The position numbers were made by a program, and so were the translations under genes. DNA of 64,000 bases from Sideroxyarcus sp045866275 (GTDB lineage: Bacteria; Pseudomonadota; Gammaproteobacteria; Burkholderiales; Gallionellaceae): assembly GCA_045866275.1 (NCBI GenBank), contig BAAFRX010000010.1:1-64000 (forward strand). The letters are read 5' to 3'. Position 1 is the first letter of the stretch, and each line of letters begins with the position of its first letter. Below the pieces are notes generated by a model that was given only the letters and a program-made list of their open reading frames with translations, was not told where the DNA came from and did not search any database. Below, one piece after another: positions 63,571-64,000 of the stretch.

Positions 63571-63581
63571 ATCTACCTCCT

Positions 63582-63603
63582 GTTGTACAAATATTAGTAC
63601 AAC
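63582..63603. promoter_or_regulatory. YefM operator palindrome
   Basis: GTTGTAC-N8-GTACAAC, a perfect inverted repeat 12 bp before the yefM start. It contains the TGTAC core known from YefM/Phd operators. AT-rich spacing and position suggest it covers the promoter. Confidence 0.8.
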
Positions 63604-63678
63604 GGCATCGGAGATTCAAGTAAAACCGACTGGTTGCATCCAACCTTACTTTGCACATAGCCCTAAAAATCCTGGTCA

Positions 63679-63816
63679 GTCCACGAAATGCACGAAAGTC
63701 ACCAACTAAAACAAGCAACACGTTGGTTTGAAATTGCAACTCACCCGGCAGGAGCATCCACCGCTTCCAAAAACCCGCTGAATTTTTTCGTGTTTTTTCG
63801 TGTCGTTCGTGGATGA
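63679..63816. repeat. Inverted repeat of CACGAA units
   Basis: GTCCACGAAATGCACGAAA (from 63679) and a partly complementary segment TTTTTTCGTGTCGTTCGTGGA (63794-63813, with a further CGTGTTTTTT unit before it). The intergenic stretch 63571-63916 otherwise holds only the YefM operator. The build (short tandem units in two inverted arms) is like the repeats at 27321 and 31299. Confidence 0.6.
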
Positions 63817-63916
63817 ATACGTTTTTTTAGGATGAATGTTTGGCCGCCGCTGTGTGTAAAATACGAACCCCGCGCCCGGGTAGGCGCGCAATAACCTGAT
63901 TGGCCTTGCCGCCCTT

Positions 63917-64000
63917 ATGACACTCATTCCCACGATCCTCTGCGGCGGAGCCGGCTCCCGACTCTGGCCGGTTTCACGCGAACTGCATCCCAAGCCCTTC
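63917..64000 (+). CDS. manC: Mannose-1-phosphate guanylyltransferase, 5' end only
   Basis: The first 28 codons before the window ends read MTLIPTILCGGAGSRLW then PVSRELHPKPF. This is the GDP-mannose pyrophosphorylase signature GGAGSRLWPxSR...PKPF of ManC/AlgA. It makes GDP-mannose for the polysaccharide locus. Whether it is the bifunctional isomerase form cannot be seen. Confidence 0.9.
   Translation, partial: MTLIPTILCGGAGSRLWPVSRELHPKPF

Overview
The window looks like the chromosome of a GC-rich, autotrophic betaproteobacterium, most likely of the Nitrosomonadales (Gallionellaceae-like iron or sulfur oxidisers). The basis is a form II RuBisCO with CbbQ/CbbO beside a Calvin-cycle pgk-pyk-fba block, the gshA type known from Acidithiobacillus and related betaproteobacteria, an FTR1 iron permease, and the general gene style. 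The genus is inference. No rRNA, tRNA, CRISPR array or complete transposase gene was seen.

Layout: (1) 0.1-9.6 kb, carbon fixation: pgk, pyk, fba, then cbbR divergent from cbbM-cbbQ-cbbO. (2) 9.8-16.4 kb: metH carrying an in-frame REP-like insertion, followed by a small accessory island (DUF4160/DUF2442 pair, a second divergent copy of the metH 3' end, an AT-rich gene of unknown function), then a tandem FKBP split by one stop codon and a YkgJ-like protein. (3) 16.4-20.3 kb, minus strand: thiC with a TPP riboswitch, comM, ubiK. (4) 20.5-23.4 kb: a nitrogen-regulated unit (NtrC site, sigma-54 promoter, TorF-like porin, P-II protein, AmtB). (5) 23.4-29.0 kb, minus strand: ATP-grasp remnant, Ser/Thr kinase, purU, polysaccharide deacetylase, murI, ybiT. 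(6) 29.1-35.2 kb: gshA, apbE, a small membrane protein and a partial PTS (EIIA-Man, HPr, EI), bracketed by two inverted, nearly identical 144-bp MITE-like elements. (7) 35.2-37.6 kb: cupredoxin-FTR1-outer-membrane protein operon facing fur across a Fur box. (8) 37.7-40.8 kb: SAM-II riboswitch, metX-metW, ampG.

(9) 40.8-63.0 kb is a surface-polysaccharide (O-antigen/capsule) locus: several glycosyltransferases, APS kinase plus a sulfotransferase, sugar aminotransferase-type proteins, WbqC, a Wzx-like flippase, a WbpV/WbpL/WbpM-like set for 6-deoxy-HexNAc synthesis and priming, an O-antigen ligase, and the first codons of manC at the window edge. Two toxin-antitoxin modules (RHH/PIN and YefM/YoeB) and an SNF2-type helicase sit within or next to it. 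Many genes overlap by 1-4 bp, implying long translationally coupled operons.

The most distinctive features are the small repeats. The 144-bp element has CTAG ends that supply the stop codons of three neighbouring genes. REP-like palindromes are read through in frame in metH and the wbpM-like gene. Another inverted repeat encodes part of the ApbE lipoprotein signal peptide. Several regulatory sites are readable from sequence: TPP and SAM-II riboswitches with visible expression platforms, NtrC/sigma-54, Fur, CbbR and toxin-antitoxin operators.
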